Of a stretch of 62,832 nt of DNA, positions 1 through 8,412 are shown piece by piece. A model generated the notes under the pieces. It did not search any database. It saw only the letters and a program-made list of their open reading frames with translations, and was not told where the DNA came from. Position numbers and translations under genes: made by a program. This stretch comes from Oscillospiraceae bacterium (lineage in GTDB: Bacteria > Bacillota > Clostridia > Oscillospirales > Ruminococcaceae), in contig JAFUOZ010000009.1 in the NCBI GenBank assembly GCA_017481565.1, forward strand, positions 1 to 62,832. Reading direction: 5' to 3'. The stretch's first letter is position 1; the number at the start of each line of letters is the position of its first letter.

Positions 1-20
1 CATTTTTATTATCTCCTTTT
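1..20 (-). promoter_or_regulatory. Ribosome binding site and start codon of a gene leaving the left edge
   Basis: On the minus strand, positions 20 to 1 read as a strong Shine-Dalgarno (AAAGGAG) followed after an AT-rich spacer by ATG at 3-1. A further gene therefore starts here and continues beyond the window, downstream of and co-directional with spoIIID. Only the start codon is visible, so its product cannot be named. Confidence 0.7.
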
Positions 21-79
21 GTTTTGTTTAGGTTTTGATCGGGTTTGCAATAGTATTATATGCTTCATCATCTGCTTTA

Positions 80-388
80 TTAGTGTGAATTTTTAGCATT
101 TTTTTTGACATCAGATATATTTTTTTGTAGGGCTTTTTCTTCGTATTTATGCTTTGTAGCCATTCCGCCGCGTATATGACGCTCTTTTTTATTTGTTTCG
201 AGCACTTTTTTTACGGCAGGATACAGTGACGGACATACTGTCTGAAGCTTTTCTGTGAGATCCTTATGTACTGTAGATTTACTTATGCCGAATTGCTTGG
301 CGGCTGCTCTTACTGTTGATCCGGTTTCAATTATGTATTCTGCAAGAATAACAGAACGATCCTTCAATTCGCTGTCTGTATTTATCAT
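80..388 (-). CDS. spoIIID: Sporulation transcriptional regulator SpoIIID
   Basis: A 102-residue mother-cell transcription factor of sporulation. The N-terminal 50 residues carry a helix-turn-helix with the family signature FGISKSTVHKDLTEKL. The downstream IRGGMATKHKY stretch matches the basic C-terminal DNA-contact helix of Bacillus SpoIIID. Length is close to the family norm of about 90. The ATG at 388 is preceded by GGAG at 8-nt spacing. In Bacillus SpoIIID is made under sigma-E and reshapes the sigma-E regulon before sigma-K. A sigma-E-like promoter lies just upstream here (421-449). Its presence argues that the organism sporulates or descends from a sporulator. Confidence 0.95.
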   Translation of the reverse strand: MINTDSELKDRSVILAEYIIETGSTVRAAAKQFGISKSTVHKDLTEKLQTVCPSLYPAVKKVLETNKKERHIRGGMATKHKYEEKALQKNISDVKKNAKNSH

Positions 389-420
389 GATATCAGCTCC
401 GATAATAAAGATTTTGTAAC

Positions 421-449
421 ATTATATGCATGAAAAAGCTGAAATATTT
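421..449 (-). promoter_or_regulatory. Sigma-E-like promoter of spoIIID
   Basis: Read on the minus strand, AAATATT (449-443) and CATATAAT (428-421) are separated by 14 nt. This resembles the sigma-E consensus (KHATATT, about 14 nt, CATACAAT). Transcription would begin about 25 nt before the spoIIID start codon. The assignment rests on motif likeness and on the known sigma-E dependence of spoIIID. Confidence 0.5.
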
Positions 450-467
450 ATATTTTATTTATATACA

Positions 468-516
468 TTAAAAAAACAGTCTGCTATTTTGATCGTTCGG
501 ATCATGCAGACTGTTT
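468..516 (-). terminator. Rho-independent terminator after cotH
   Basis: Arms AAACAGTCTGC (474-484) and GCAGACTGTTT (506-516) form a hairpin with an inner GATC/GATC pairing. On the minus strand the hairpin runs into a T tract (476-471). It closes the VTC-DUF4956-CotH transcript about 120 bp after the cotH stop and separates it from spoIIID. Confidence 0.8.
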
Positions 517-639
517 ATGTTTTTAACTGTATATTGATATTAAAAACTGTTGATCAAATCGTTTATCGCTTCTCTCAATCATGACTTTTAAAGGTGTGTA
601 ATTTATGTCTGCGGCTTTGATCGCTCTTTTTTGGATATT

Positions 640-2697
640 TTATATTTTTCTTCTGTACTTTAATGCAAAAAATATTCCGATAAGAAGAATGAATGCTGAT
701 ATTCCACTTAAAACTATCTTACTGTTATCCGCTTGTGCAGACGGTTCGGCTGACGGAGCATTTTCTGATTGGAAATTTTTGTATGTTGGCATAGCCGATT
801 GTGTCTGTTCTTCCATTGTAGGCGGTGCAAAGCCTTCCGGCATATTCTCCGGATCAAAATTACCCTGCATATCTTGTGGTGGAGTAAAATTCTCCGGTGT
901 ATTCTGCCAATTAAAATCATCCGGCATGGACGGGGGAGTAAATGGCGTGGAAATCTCATTTTCTGATGATGCTTCGGCTGTATCGGGATTCGCTGTGGGT
1001 GATTGTGTATCTGAAATGTTCTGCTGTGACGCTGTAGTTTCCTGATTTGGTAAAGTGTTGCGAGCACCAAAATTTCTTCCGCCGCCCATTCCCTCATGGC
1101 TCATTGTTCCCATATCGGAAAGGGTTATTCCCGATGTATCTATAAGTGAAGTGCTGTCGGCTGACTGTCCCTCTGAGGTTGTGGGGATAGTTCCGTTAAG
1201 CTGTGCGGTAACACTTTCACTCCTTAATGTACAGAACTGTTTAAGTGTGCTTACGCCCTTTTCAAATTCTTCATAGGTACAGAATTTTGTAGGGTCATTT
1301 TTTACATAGGGAGCTATTATTTCATAGGCTTCCGAAATGATCTTTTCTGTATCAACGGTATTTATGAATTCTGAAAAATATTTATGATACATTTCGGTAT
1401 ATGTACTGTCTGAAAATATCCATGCAAGCATGGGTCGGTCATTGACTGAGCCGCCTGATACGGGAGTATCTATGGGGGAGTTTATCTGCTCCGATGCATT
1501 TCCTCCCTGAAATGTTCCGTATGCCAGATTATAGTCCCATGGTATCATTGACAGCTGACCGTCCTTTTCGTAAAGGTAGTAATTATGTATCATGCTGCCT
1601 GTATAGCTGTCACCGTTACAGACATAGTTATGTACAACGAAATATCTGATGACCTCGTCAATATCTACGGTCTGCTCAATATCGGTATTTTCATTCAGTG
1701 ACTTAAGTGAAGCGATAAGTCTTGTTTTATCTGTATCGGTAATATCCGTTTTGGCATTATCAAAAATATTTGAATAGCTGTCGGGAGAATCATCAATATA
1801 TTTCAGCTTTACATCGTCACTTCCCATGCCGCCCATATCTCCGTTTCTGTCTCCTTGATGACGGTCAAAGGGAGAGCGTCCGTTCTGCATGGTATTATCC
1901 GAGGATTGTTCTCCGAACATCTGTGACGGGTCGGGATCGGCCTGAGGTATGTGGGGAGACTGAGGCATAGTCTGTGTATCAGCAGCTGTAATTTCGGACT
2001 GTGCATTGCTGTTCTGATTATCCTTATTGATGAAATTATCAATATCAAAATCCTTGCCGTTTCCTCTGCCGCCGCCGAAGCTCATGCTGTCGGGCTTATA
2101 AAGCTCTCCCGTATCCTTGCCGTAATTACGCATAAGGAATGAATCCTCAATGGCTTCAACAGCGAGATAGAGACCGAAATCCTTACCGTTTACGGTAATA
2201 TATGCATAGCTGCACAGGGGAGCGTCTGCACCGAAATCATACATCATACGGTATGTCAGATAATCCTTCATATAGGTATTATCCTGAATAACATTATTGA
2301 GACTGAGCTTATCAAGTCCGTAATAGCTTTTGTTATTATCATAATGATCAAATTCAAGCTTGAAGCTGTAGCGGTCGCTTTCCATTGACGAAACATTTGA
2401 AAGAGATGTATTTCCCTTTGCACGTATTGCTGTATTCGGAAAGCTTTCTCCATCAATAACAACAGTGCAGTCGGAGTATTCCTCGTTTTCACAGGCAGCT
2501 ATAAAGCTTTCCCAGTCATTCATGACTATGTCAACAGTATGTACCTTTGATGTATCGAATATCCTGTTTTCATAGCCCATTGTATTTGCTGCTGCCTCTA
2601 TTCCGAACAGTTCAGAGTTCATGAAAATAACGGATATTATGATGCATATTATCATTACAGCTATGCATATGATATCTGTATATTTATGGTGTGACAT
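640..2697 (-). CDS. CotH kinase family membrane protein
   Basis: A 685-residue CotH-family protein; members phosphorylate proteins, as Bacillus CotH does to spore coat proteins. An N-terminal membrane segment (about 8-27) precedes the kinase-like fold, visible as RAKGNTSLSN near 94, GLYLAVEAIEDSFL near 175 and IPWDYNLAYG near 388. Residues 500-655 are low-complexity and rich in Asn, Pro, Gln, Met and Glu, with Gly-rich parts. A second membrane helix (about 660-680) ends in KYRRKI, so the catalytic part is probably extracytoplasmic and anchored at both ends. The start has AAGGAG at 8-nt spacing and overlaps the end of the DUF4956 gene. The neighbouring VTC and DUF4956 genes form a recurrent trio with CotH. 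Its substrate is unknown. Confidence 0.85.
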   Translation of the reverse strand: MSHHKYTDIICIAVMIICIIISVIFMNSELFGIEAAANTMGYENRIFDTSKVHTVDIVMNDWESFIAACENEEYSDCTVVIDGESFPNTAIRAKGNTSLSNVSSMESDRYSFKLEFDHYDNNKSYYGLDKLSLNNVIQDNTYMKDYLTYRMMYDFGADAPLCSYAYITVNGKDFGLYLAVEAIEDSFLMRNYGKDTGELYKPDSMSFGGGRGNGKDFDIDNFINKDNQNSNAQSEITAADTQTMPQSPHIPQADPDPSQMFGEQSSDNTMQNGRSPFDRHQGDRNGDMGGMGSDDVKLKYIDDSPDSYSNIFDNAKTDITDTDKTRLIASLKSLNENTDIEQTVDIDEVIRYFVVHNYVCNGDSYTGSMIHNYYLYEKDGQLSMIPWDYNLAYGTFQGGNASEQINSPIDTPVSGGSVNDRPMLAWIFSDSTYTEMYHKYFSEFINTVDTEKIISEAYEIIAPYVKNDPTKFCTYEEFEKGVSTLKQFCTLRSESVTAQLNGTIPTTSEGQSADSTSLIDTSGITLSDMGTMSHEGMGGGRNFGARNTLPNQETTASQQNISDTQSPTANPDTAEASSENEISTPFTPPSMPDDFNWQNTPENFTPPQDMQGNFDPENMPEGFAPPTMEEQTQSAMPTYKNFQSENAPSAEPSAQADNSKIVLSGISAFILLIGIFFALKYRRKI

Positions 2698-2708
2698 GGC
2701 TTGTCTCC

Positions 2709-3380
2709 TTAATTCATATAATCGCCGTTATAGCTTACCATAACAGCACTGTAAATACCGTTTATTTCAGTAAGGCTGTTTATAAAATCAGTATTATCGT
2801 TTTTAAGGCGTATTTCCATATTAAGCTCGATTTCGTTTTTCTGAACAGACTTGCTTTTGACGGTGCAGCGTTCTGTATACTTTACAAGATGCTCTCTTGC
2901 CTGTTCCTCGGCAGTATGATCATTACAGCGTATTACAACAATATAGGGAGTACTGTTTGTTTTCTTATTTACAAATACAATAAGTATAATACCTACAAAC
3001 ACGCTTCCGATAACGGCAAGAGGGATCATTCCCGATGCAAGCACAATGCCTGCACCCACTGCCCAGAACATGAATGCTATATCAAGAGGTTCCTTGACTG
3101 CCGCTCTGAAACGGACGATAGACAATGCACCGACCATACCAAGAGAAAGTACTACATTGCTTGTAACGGCAAGAATGACGATAGTTGTTATCATTGTCAT
3201 GGCTATGAGCGAAACTCCGAAGCCCGATGAATACATTACTCCCGAAAAGGTTTTCTTATAAACAAAAAATATAAATAAGCCGATACCGAATGACAGGATA
3301 AGTGCTGCTGCCATATCTATAAGGCTTACGCTTGAAATGTTTTCTAAAAAGCTTGATTTGAAAATATCACTGAAATTCAT
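2709..3380 (-). CDS. DUF4956 membrane protein
   Basis: A 223-residue protein with about four hydrophobic segments in residues 20-140, including a LSLGMVGALSIVRFRAAVKEPLDIAFMF-type core (only key parts given: GALSIVRFR and KEPLDIAF) typical of DUF4956. A soluble C-terminal domain of about 80 residues follows. The start at 3380 is chosen because AAAAGGAG lies 9-11 nt upstream, whereas an upstream in-frame ATG at 3422 lacks a site and lies inside the preceding gene. The biochemical role of the family is unproven. Its constant company is VTC-domain polyphosphate polymerase-like and CotH proteins, so a link to phosphate or polyphosphate handling at the membrane is an inference. Confidence 0.85.
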   Translation of the reverse strand: MNFSDIFKSSFLENISSVSLIDMAAALILSFGIGLFIFFVYKKTFSGVMYSSGFGVSLIAMTMITTIVILAVTSNVVLSLGMVGALSIVRFRAAVKEPLDIAFMFWAVGAGIVLASGMIPLAVIGSVFVGIILIVFVNKKTNSTPYIVVIRCNDHTAEEQAREHLVKYTERCTVKSKSVQKNEIELNMEIRLKNDNTDFINSLTEINGIYSAVMVSYNGDYMN

Positions 3381-3396
3381 TGTTATTATCTCCTTT

Positions 3397-4068
3397 TTAA
3401 CCGTATATTCTGCAAGCCGCATATTTTGAAAAGGCGGTTGTATGTCTGCTGCTTAGCTGTACTGCGTCAAGAATTACTGTGGGAAGAAATTCGTCCCATT
3501 TTACTTCTAAAATTATTGCATCGTCTTTTATGGGAAGTGTGATACAATCGGGATCGAGAAAATCTGTACACATATATCCTGTCCGTATGTTATAGTCAAG
3601 GGTCACTCTTACGTTACCTGCGGGATAGATAAAGGGTTCTCTTGTGTAATCAACTATTGTTTTGGGTCTTAGATTCTCACAGTTGATTTTTGTATACAGC
3701 TCACGTACAAGAGGCTGATTGTCGTTTATCATCCATGATGTATCGCCGTTTATGATCTGACTTACATTATCCGCTGAAAGCATAGCGCTTTGCTTGTTTC
3801 CCAGACCGTTCAGCTTGCTCTTTTTTTCTAGTCGGATAAACGATGTATCCTGATCATAACACCGTATACGGAATTTTTCACGGCGGTTTATTCCGTTCAG
3901 CTTTTCACGAAGTGCGGTATCTTTCATATCATCAAAATAAAGGCTTCTGATATGATATTTTCCGTTTTGGGCATGAGGATCGGGCTTTGTTATGGCAGAA
4001 AGCCGATGTTTTATCTGCAGATAATCGGAATAATTTATTTCATGCTTCAGTTCATGTCTGTAATCCAT
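3397..4068 (-). CDS. VTC-domain (polyphosphate polymerase-like) protein
   Basis: A 223-residue triphosphate-tunnel-fold protein of the VTC family, whose eukaryotic Vtc4 member makes polyphosphate from ATP. Visible family features are the N-terminal RHELKHEINYSDY, the basic KFRIRCYD strand, the LEKKSK motif and a late ILEVKWDE strand. These basic and acidic tunnel residues bind polyphosphate and metal. No membrane segment is seen, so it is cytoplasmic. GGAGGTG lies 7-12 nt before the ATG. It is the first gene of the VTC-DUF4956-CotH cluster, with only 16 bp to the next start. Polyphosphate synthesis is inferred from the fold. Confidence 0.85.
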   Translation of the reverse strand: MDYRHELKHEINYSDYLQIKHRLSAITKPDPHAQNGKYHIRSLYFDDMKDTALREKLNGINRREKFRIRCYDQDTSFIRLEKKSKLNGLGNKQSAMLSADNVSQIINGDTSWMINDNQPLVRELYTKINCENLRPKTIVDYTREPFIYPAGNVRVTLDYNIRTGYMCTDFLDPDCITLPIKDDAIILEVKWDEFLPTVILDAVQLSSRHTTAFSKYAACRIYG

Positions 4069-4161
4069 TTTTTCACCTCCGTTTTTTTGTTTGCAATATT
4101 GATTATACCGATAAAGACTGAATCAAAACTGAAAAGTCTTTTTAAGTAAATGAAATCTGTG

Positions 4162-4175
4162 TGAAACGGTTTTCA
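4162..4175. promoter_or_regulatory. Operator-like imperfect palindrome between divergent genes
   Basis: TGAAACGGTTTTCA is an imperfect dyad with a central CG, the style of LacI-family or cre operators, although the arms are not fully symmetric. It lies 22 bp upstream of the -35 of the GH2 promoter, in the 209-bp divergent gap to the VTC gene. A carbohydrate-responsive regulator binding here is an inference. Confidence 0.3.
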
Positions 4176-4197
4176 TATTTCATTTAACAAATAATTA

Positions 4198-4226
4198 TTG
4201 ACTTTACAGATGATTTTAGTTAAAAT
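4198..4226 (+). promoter_or_regulatory. Sigma-A promoter of the GH2 gene
   Basis: TTGACT (4198-4203) and TAAAAT (4221-4226) are spaced by 17 bp, with the start codon about 45 nt beyond the expected transcription start. Confidence 0.65.
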
Positions 4227-4277
4227 ATATGTATGGTTATCCAAAATCAATGCTGACGGCAGAACGGAGCTTGTTTT

Positions 4278-7034
4278 ATGAAGATATATGATATTTCGGG
4301 TGAATGGAAATTCAGACTTGACAGTGAAAAAGCAGGAATTGACCATAAGTTTTATCTGTCTGAATTCGATGATACCATAACATTGCCCGATACAGTTTCG
4401 GCAGCTAAGAAAAGTCCCGAAAACAATGACATGAACACAGGATATCTTACTGACCCTTATTTTTATGAGGGCTATGCATGGTATTCTAGGGAAATATCGC
4501 TTGATGATATTTCGGATCATGATATCTATACCCTTTTGTTTGAAAGAACACGTATTACTCATGTATGGATCGATGATAAATACATAGGAACCGAAAATAC
4601 TCTTAACGGTATTCACAGATATGATATTTCGAAGGATATAAAGCCGTCCTTCAGGCTTACTGTAATGACCTCAAATACAGGATATCCTACGGGAGGGGGT
4701 CATCTTACATCTCCCGATACACAGACAAACTGGAACGGTATTCTGGGCAGAATGGAGATAGTTGCCGAAAAATCGGGTGTTATTGAAAATATTATGATAA
4801 GCAGCGATATCAATGCAGGGATAATCAGTCTTTCCTTTAATTACATCGGAGACGATATCAATGGGGAGATATCCTCGGATGGAGCATTTGAGGCGGTCTC
4901 TGCTGAAATAAAGCAGGGTGAAAACACATTTAAGCTGAAAATATCGGAGGGAGCGGAATTCTGGAGTGACCTTGAACCTGAACTCTATACTCTTAAGATA
5001 AGCTTATCAAACGGAAATGAATACAGCCGTCGTTTCGGTATCAGATGCTTTAAGGCTGAGGGCAGACATTTTACTGTGAACGGCGATGAAACACTGTTGA
5101 GAGGAAAGCATGACGGTATGATTTTCCCTATGACAGGATATGCGCCTACAGATGTTGACGGCTGGCTTAAGGTAATGAAAACGGCTAAGGAATACGGAAT
5201 AAATCATTATCGTTTTCATACCTGCTGTCCTCCCGATGCCGCATTTACTGCTGCTGATATGCTGGGTATCTATATGGAGCCTGAGCTGCCCTTCTGGGGT
5301 ACGATACAGGCAAAGGACGAGCCTGAATTCAATGAAGCTGAACAGGGGTATCTTATCAGCGAGGGTATAAGGATAGTAAAAGAGTTTTCTCATCATCCGT
5401 CCTTTGTGATGATGTCTCTTGGAAATGAACTCTGGGGAAGCGCTAAGCGGCTTGGCGAAATAATCAATATATTCAGATGCATAAACAGTGATATCCTTTA
5501 TACATCAGGATCAAACAATTTCCAGTTTTATCCTACAGAAGTGCCTGAGGAGGATTTTTATGTAGCTGTAAGATTTGACAGAGAATTGCTTATAAGAGGC
5601 TCTTATGCTATGTGTGACGCTCCTCAGGGCTTTGTACAGACCACCGCTCCCAATACTGTACACAGTTATGATCCTTTCTTTGAGGATCCTGCCGGCGAGG
5701 CGTCAGACAATGGCGGAAATGAAATAGAGATACAGTACGGTACGGGTGTTAAAAAGGTAAAGGCAAGTTCGGGCGGTGGCAGATATATCCCCGATAAGCC
5801 TGTTCTTTCTCATGAAGTGGGACAATATTGTACTTATCCCGATTATTCGGAGATCGATAAATACACTGGTGTACTGAAGGCTCGTAATTACGAGGTTTTC
5901 AGACAGAGGCTCATTGATGCGGGATTGGGCGGATTTGCTGCCGAATTTACGGAAAATTCGGGAAAGCTTGCTGCTTTCTGTTATAAGCTTGAAATTGAAG
6001 CGGCAAGGCGCAGTCGTTGTCTTGCAGGATATCAGCTGCTTGATATTCAGGATTTTACAGGTCAGGGAACTGCTGTTGTAGGTATTTTAAATTCCTTTAT
6101 GGAGCCTAAGGGGATCATATCCCGTGAGGACTGGCTTTCCTTTAACGGTGAAACTGTTCTTCTGGCTGAATTTGACAGTTTTGTAAAGTATGACGGAGAT
6201 GTACTTAATGTGAAAATACTCTGCTCCGATTACGGGAGAAAAAAAGACAGGGGAGCGGTCACTGTTTCCTTCGGTGATGAAACCGTTGTTATTGATTGCG
6301 GTATTATCGGAAGAGGGGTTACCGAGCTTGGTAATGTAAGCTTTGATATATCTGCCGATAAGCAGTGTGAAAGGGTACTCAGAATATCCTGCGGTGATAT
6401 TTATAATGAATATCATATTTATATTCTGCCGCGATGTGAAAAGTACAAGAAGATTATCGATAAGCTTATTTCAGAGGGAGAATATATCGAAAACAAGCTT
6501 ACTGTTACATCGGACAGCGAAAAGGCAATGGCTGTTCTTGAAAAGGGCGGTAATGTACTTCTTGTTACGGATAAGATCAATGGTATTGAAAGTACTTTCT
6601 GTACGGATTTCTGGTGTTATCCTATGTTCCGTTCCATTTCGGAGTCTATGAACAAGCCTGTTCCTGTGGGAACGCTGGGTCTGTCGGTGGATAATGAGCA
6701 TGATGCTCTGGCAGGATTTACTTCGGAGCGTTATTCTACTCCGCTCTGGTATAATATTGTATCTAACGGAAAATGCGCTGTTCTTGACGGTACGGGTATA
6801 AAGCCTGTTGTACGCACTATTGACAATTTTGAACGTAATCATAATTTATCACTGCTTTTTGAGGCCGTATGCAAGGGAAATATTATTGTATGCTCTATGT
6901 CTCCCGTGGCGGCGGCTGAATATGAGGAATGTGCCGCATATTTCGGAAGTATATATGAGTATGCGGTTTCCGATGGATTTGCTCCCGAAACGGAAATTTC
7001 GTCCGAGCAGCTTAAAAGGATCATTTCGGAATAA
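4278..7034 (+). CDS. Glycoside hydrolase family 2 (beta-galactosidase/glucuronidase-like)
   Basis: A 918-residue GH2 enzyme without a signal peptide, so it probably acts in the cytoplasm on imported oligosaccharides. Residues 1-165 form the jelly-roll sugar-binding domain (ISGEWKFRLD at the start), about 170-258 an immunoglobulin-like domain and about 260-600 the TIM barrel. The acid/base is very likely Glu384 in MSLGNELWG and the nucleophile probably Glu513 in LSHEVGQYC. A C-terminal region of about 300 residues is less recognisable. It is monocistronic as far as can be seen, divergent from the VTC operon, with its own sigma-A promoter. The exact glycan (galactoside, glucuronide or other) cannot be read from sequence. 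GH2 membership is secure. Confidence 0.85.
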   Translation: MKIYDISGEWKFRLDSEKAGIDHKFYLSEFDDTITLPDTVSAAKKSPENNDMNTGYLTDPYFYEGYAWYSREISLDDISDHDIYTLLFERTRITHVWIDDKYIGTENTLNGIHRYDISKDIKPSFRLTVMTSNTGYPTGGGHLTSPDTQTNWNGILGRMEIVAEKSGVIENIMISSDINAGIISLSFNYIGDDINGEISSDGAFEAVSAEIKQGENTFKLKISEGAEFWSDLEPELYTLKISLSNGNEYSRRFGIRCFKAEGRHFTVNGDETLLRGKHDGMIFPMTGYAPTDVDGWLKVMKTAKEYGINHYRFHTCCPPDAAFTAADMLGIYMEPELPFWGTIQAKDEPEFNEAEQGYLISEGIRIVKEFSHHPSFVMMSLGNELWGSAKRLGEIINIFRCINSDILYTSGSNNFQFYPTEVPEEDFYVAVRFDRELLIRGSYAMCDAPQGFVQTTAPNTVHSYDPFFEDPAGEASDNGGNEIEIQYGTGVKKVKASSGGGRYIPDKPVLSHEVGQYCTYPDYSEIDKYTGVLKARNYEVFRQRLIDAGLGGFAAEFTENSGKLAAFCYKLEIEAARRSRCLAGYQLLDIQDFTGQGTAVVGILNSFMEPKGIISREDWLSFNGETVLLAEFDSFVKYDGDVLNVKILCSDYGRKKDRGAVTVSFGDETVVIDCGIIGRGVTELGNVSFDISADKQCERVLRISCGDIYNEYHIYILPRCEKYKKIIDKLISEGEYIENKLTVTSDSEKAMAVLEKGGNVLLVTDKINGIESTFCTDFWCYPMFRSISESMNKPVPVGTLGLSVDNEHDALAGFTSERYSTPLWYNIVSNGKCAVLDGTGIKPVVRTIDNFERNHNLSLLFEAVCKGNIIVCSMSPVAAAEYEECAAYFGSIYEYAVSDGFAPETEISSEQLKRIISE

Positions 7035-7062
7035 AATATCTATAGTTTCAGGTTATATATAA

Positions 7063-7151
7063 GGAAGCGCTGATTAAAGCCGCAGGCATCGTTTCAGACC
7101 CATGAAAATACGTGACTGAGTGGGTCGTGAAACGATTTAATCAGCGGTTCC
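7063..7151. repeat. Palindromic repeat element (MITE-like or structured RNA)
   Basis: The outer arms are GGAAGCGCTGATTAAA (7063-7078) and the near-perfect complement TTTAATCAGCGGTTCC (7136-7151). A second nested stem is formed by ATCGTTTCAGACCCA and TGGGTCGTGAAACGAT. The whole 89-bp unit can fold into one long hairpin. A further partial copy of the arm, GGAAGCGTTGATTCAGCG, follows at 7185-7202. Such terminal-inverted-repeat units without coding capacity are typical of small non-autonomous repeats. No other copy was noticed in the window. Confidence 0.6.
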
Positions 7152-7157
7152 ATAATG

Positions 7158-7235
7158 CTCCGCTGTGTGTCAGATAGGATTAAGGAAGCGTTGATTCAGC
7201 GATTCTTTAAATCCGTCTTTATACAGCGGAGTTTT
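7158..7235 (+). terminator. Possible long-loop terminator downstream of the palindromic repeat
   Basis: CTCCGCTGT (7158-7166) pairs perfectly with ACAGCGGAG (7223-7231), which is followed by five T. The loop is 56 nt and contains the partial repeat arm at 7185-7202. One reading is a terminator whose loop was enlarged by a repeat insertion. The large loop makes activity uncertain. Together with the palindromic repeat it accounts for most of the 311-bp gap before the cysteine synthase gene. Confidence 0.35.
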
Positions 7236-7267
7236 TCTAAGAATGAAAAAATATTTATAAAAAAATG

Positions 7268-7296
7268 TTGCAATATAGAAATTAATATGGTATAAT
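7268..7296 (+). promoter_or_regulatory. Sigma-A promoter of the cysteine synthase-family gene
   Basis: TTGCAA (7268-7273), a 17-bp spacer and a perfect TATAAT (7291-7296) precede the gene by about 50 bp. Confidence 0.75.
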
Positions 7297-7345
7297 ATTT
7301 GTTATGCTATGCAGGAGTGTTCCTGCTTTTGGGAGGATTTGCATA

Positions 7346-8359
7346 ATGAATGAAGAAATGCAGAAAAAATTTGACAGTATAAGCGGAATGATCGGTAAGA
7401 CTCCGCTTCTGGAAATAAAGCTTAATTACAAGGGCAGACCGCGTACTGTATTTGCTAAGGCTGAATATCTTAATCTCAGCGGCAGCATAAAGGACAGGGT
7501 AGCTTTTCATATAATGAAAAAGGCATACGAAAACGGCAGTATATCGCCCGATGATATTATCGTTGAGGCTACAAGCGGCAATACGGGAATATCTTTTTCC
7601 GCTATCGGAGGTAATTTAGGTCATAAGGTAGTAATTTATATGCCTGACTGGATGAGCAGAGAGCGTATCAATCTTATGAAAAGCTTCGGTGCAGAGGTAA
7701 GGCTTGTTTCTCATGAAGAGGGCGGCTTTTTAGGCTCTATCGCAATGACGGAAAAGCTTGCGGAAAAGGGCGGTGTTTTTCTTCCGAAGCAGTTTTCTAA
7801 TGAGGATAATACTGAGGCTCACTATCTTACAACAGGTGAGGAGATCGCTGTTCAGCTTGCAAGGCTGGGCAGAAAGGCTGACGGAGTTGTGGCAGGTGTC
7901 GGAACAGGCGGTACTGTAATGGGCATCGGAAGAAGGCTCAGGGCCGATAATCCCGAATGCGGACTTTTCCCGCTGGAGCCTCTTAATTCGCCTACTCTTT
8001 CTACAGGTTATAAGGTGGGAAATCATCGTATACAGGGCATTTCTGACGAGTTTATCCCCGATATCATGAAAATGGACGAGGTAACTTCTGTTGTTTCCGT
8101 AGACGATATTGATTCGATAATCATGTCAAGAATGATATCCGCAAAATTCGGAATAGGCGTGGGTATTTCCTCGGGCGCAAATCTTCTGGGTGCGCTTATG
8201 GCGCAGGACAGAATAGGTGAGGACAGTACTGTTGTAACTGTTTTTGCCGATGACAACAAGAAGTATCTTTCTACCGATTATTCCGATGATCATCAGATAA
8301 AGGAAGGATATCTTACAGCAGATATTGAGCTTATAAGCGTTGAAGCTCACAGATATTGA
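7346..8359 (+). CDS. PLP-dependent cysteine synthase family protein
   Basis: A 337-residue fold-type II PLP enzyme of the O-acetylserine sulfhydrylase / cystathionine beta-synthase family. The PLP lysine sits in GSIKDRVAFH. TSGNTGISF binds the substrate carboxylate and GVGTGGTVMGIG holds the cofactor phosphate. The start at 7346 is preferred because GGGAGG lies 9 nt before it; an in-frame ATG at 7304 has no site and adds an unconserved peptide. It has its own promoter and is followed by a terminator. Likely reaction: cysteine formation from an activated serine and sulfide. Other beta-replacement products cannot be excluded. Confidence 0.85.
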   Translation: MNEEMQKKFDSISGMIGKTPLLEIKLNYKGRPRTVFAKAEYLNLSGSIKDRVAFHIMKKAYENGSISPDDIIVEATSGNTGISFSAIGGNLGHKVVIYMPDWMSRERINLMKSFGAEVRLVSHEEGGFLGSIAMTEKLAEKGGVFLPKQFSNEDNTEAHYLTTGEEIAVQLARLGRKADGVVAGVGTGGTVMGIGRRLRADNPECGLFPLEPLNSPTLSTGYKVGNHRIQGISDEFIPDIMKMDEVTSVVSVDDIDSIIMSRMISAKFGIGVGISSGANLLGALMAQDRIGEDSTVVTVFADDNKKYLSTDYSDDHQIKEGYLTADIELISVEAHRY

Positions 8360-8366
8360 TACATAA

Positions 8367-8398
8367 TCGGCGGAGCATAAATGCTGCGCCGATTTTTT
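8367..8398 (+). terminator. Terminator or attenuator between the cysteine synthase and radical SAM genes
   Basis: Arms TCGGCGGAGCAT and ATGCTGCGCCGA (one G-G mismatch) with an AA loop are followed by six T. The T tract abuts the Shine-Dalgarno of the radical SAM gene, so the hairpin may act as an attenuator for it. Confidence 0.8.
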
Positions 8399-8412
8399 AA
8401 AGGGTGAATGTA

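Noticed and set aside
605..1045. Plus-strand reading frame of 146 codons with a hydrophobic N-terminus
   Set aside because: It lies wholly opposite the 3' end of cotH, whose low-complexity codons create the open frame. No ribosome site precedes it and the composition is biased.
7063..7151. Insertion sequence end or CRISPR-like repeat
   Set aside because: No transposase frame and no regularly spaced copies were seen, so it is reported only as a palindromic repeat.
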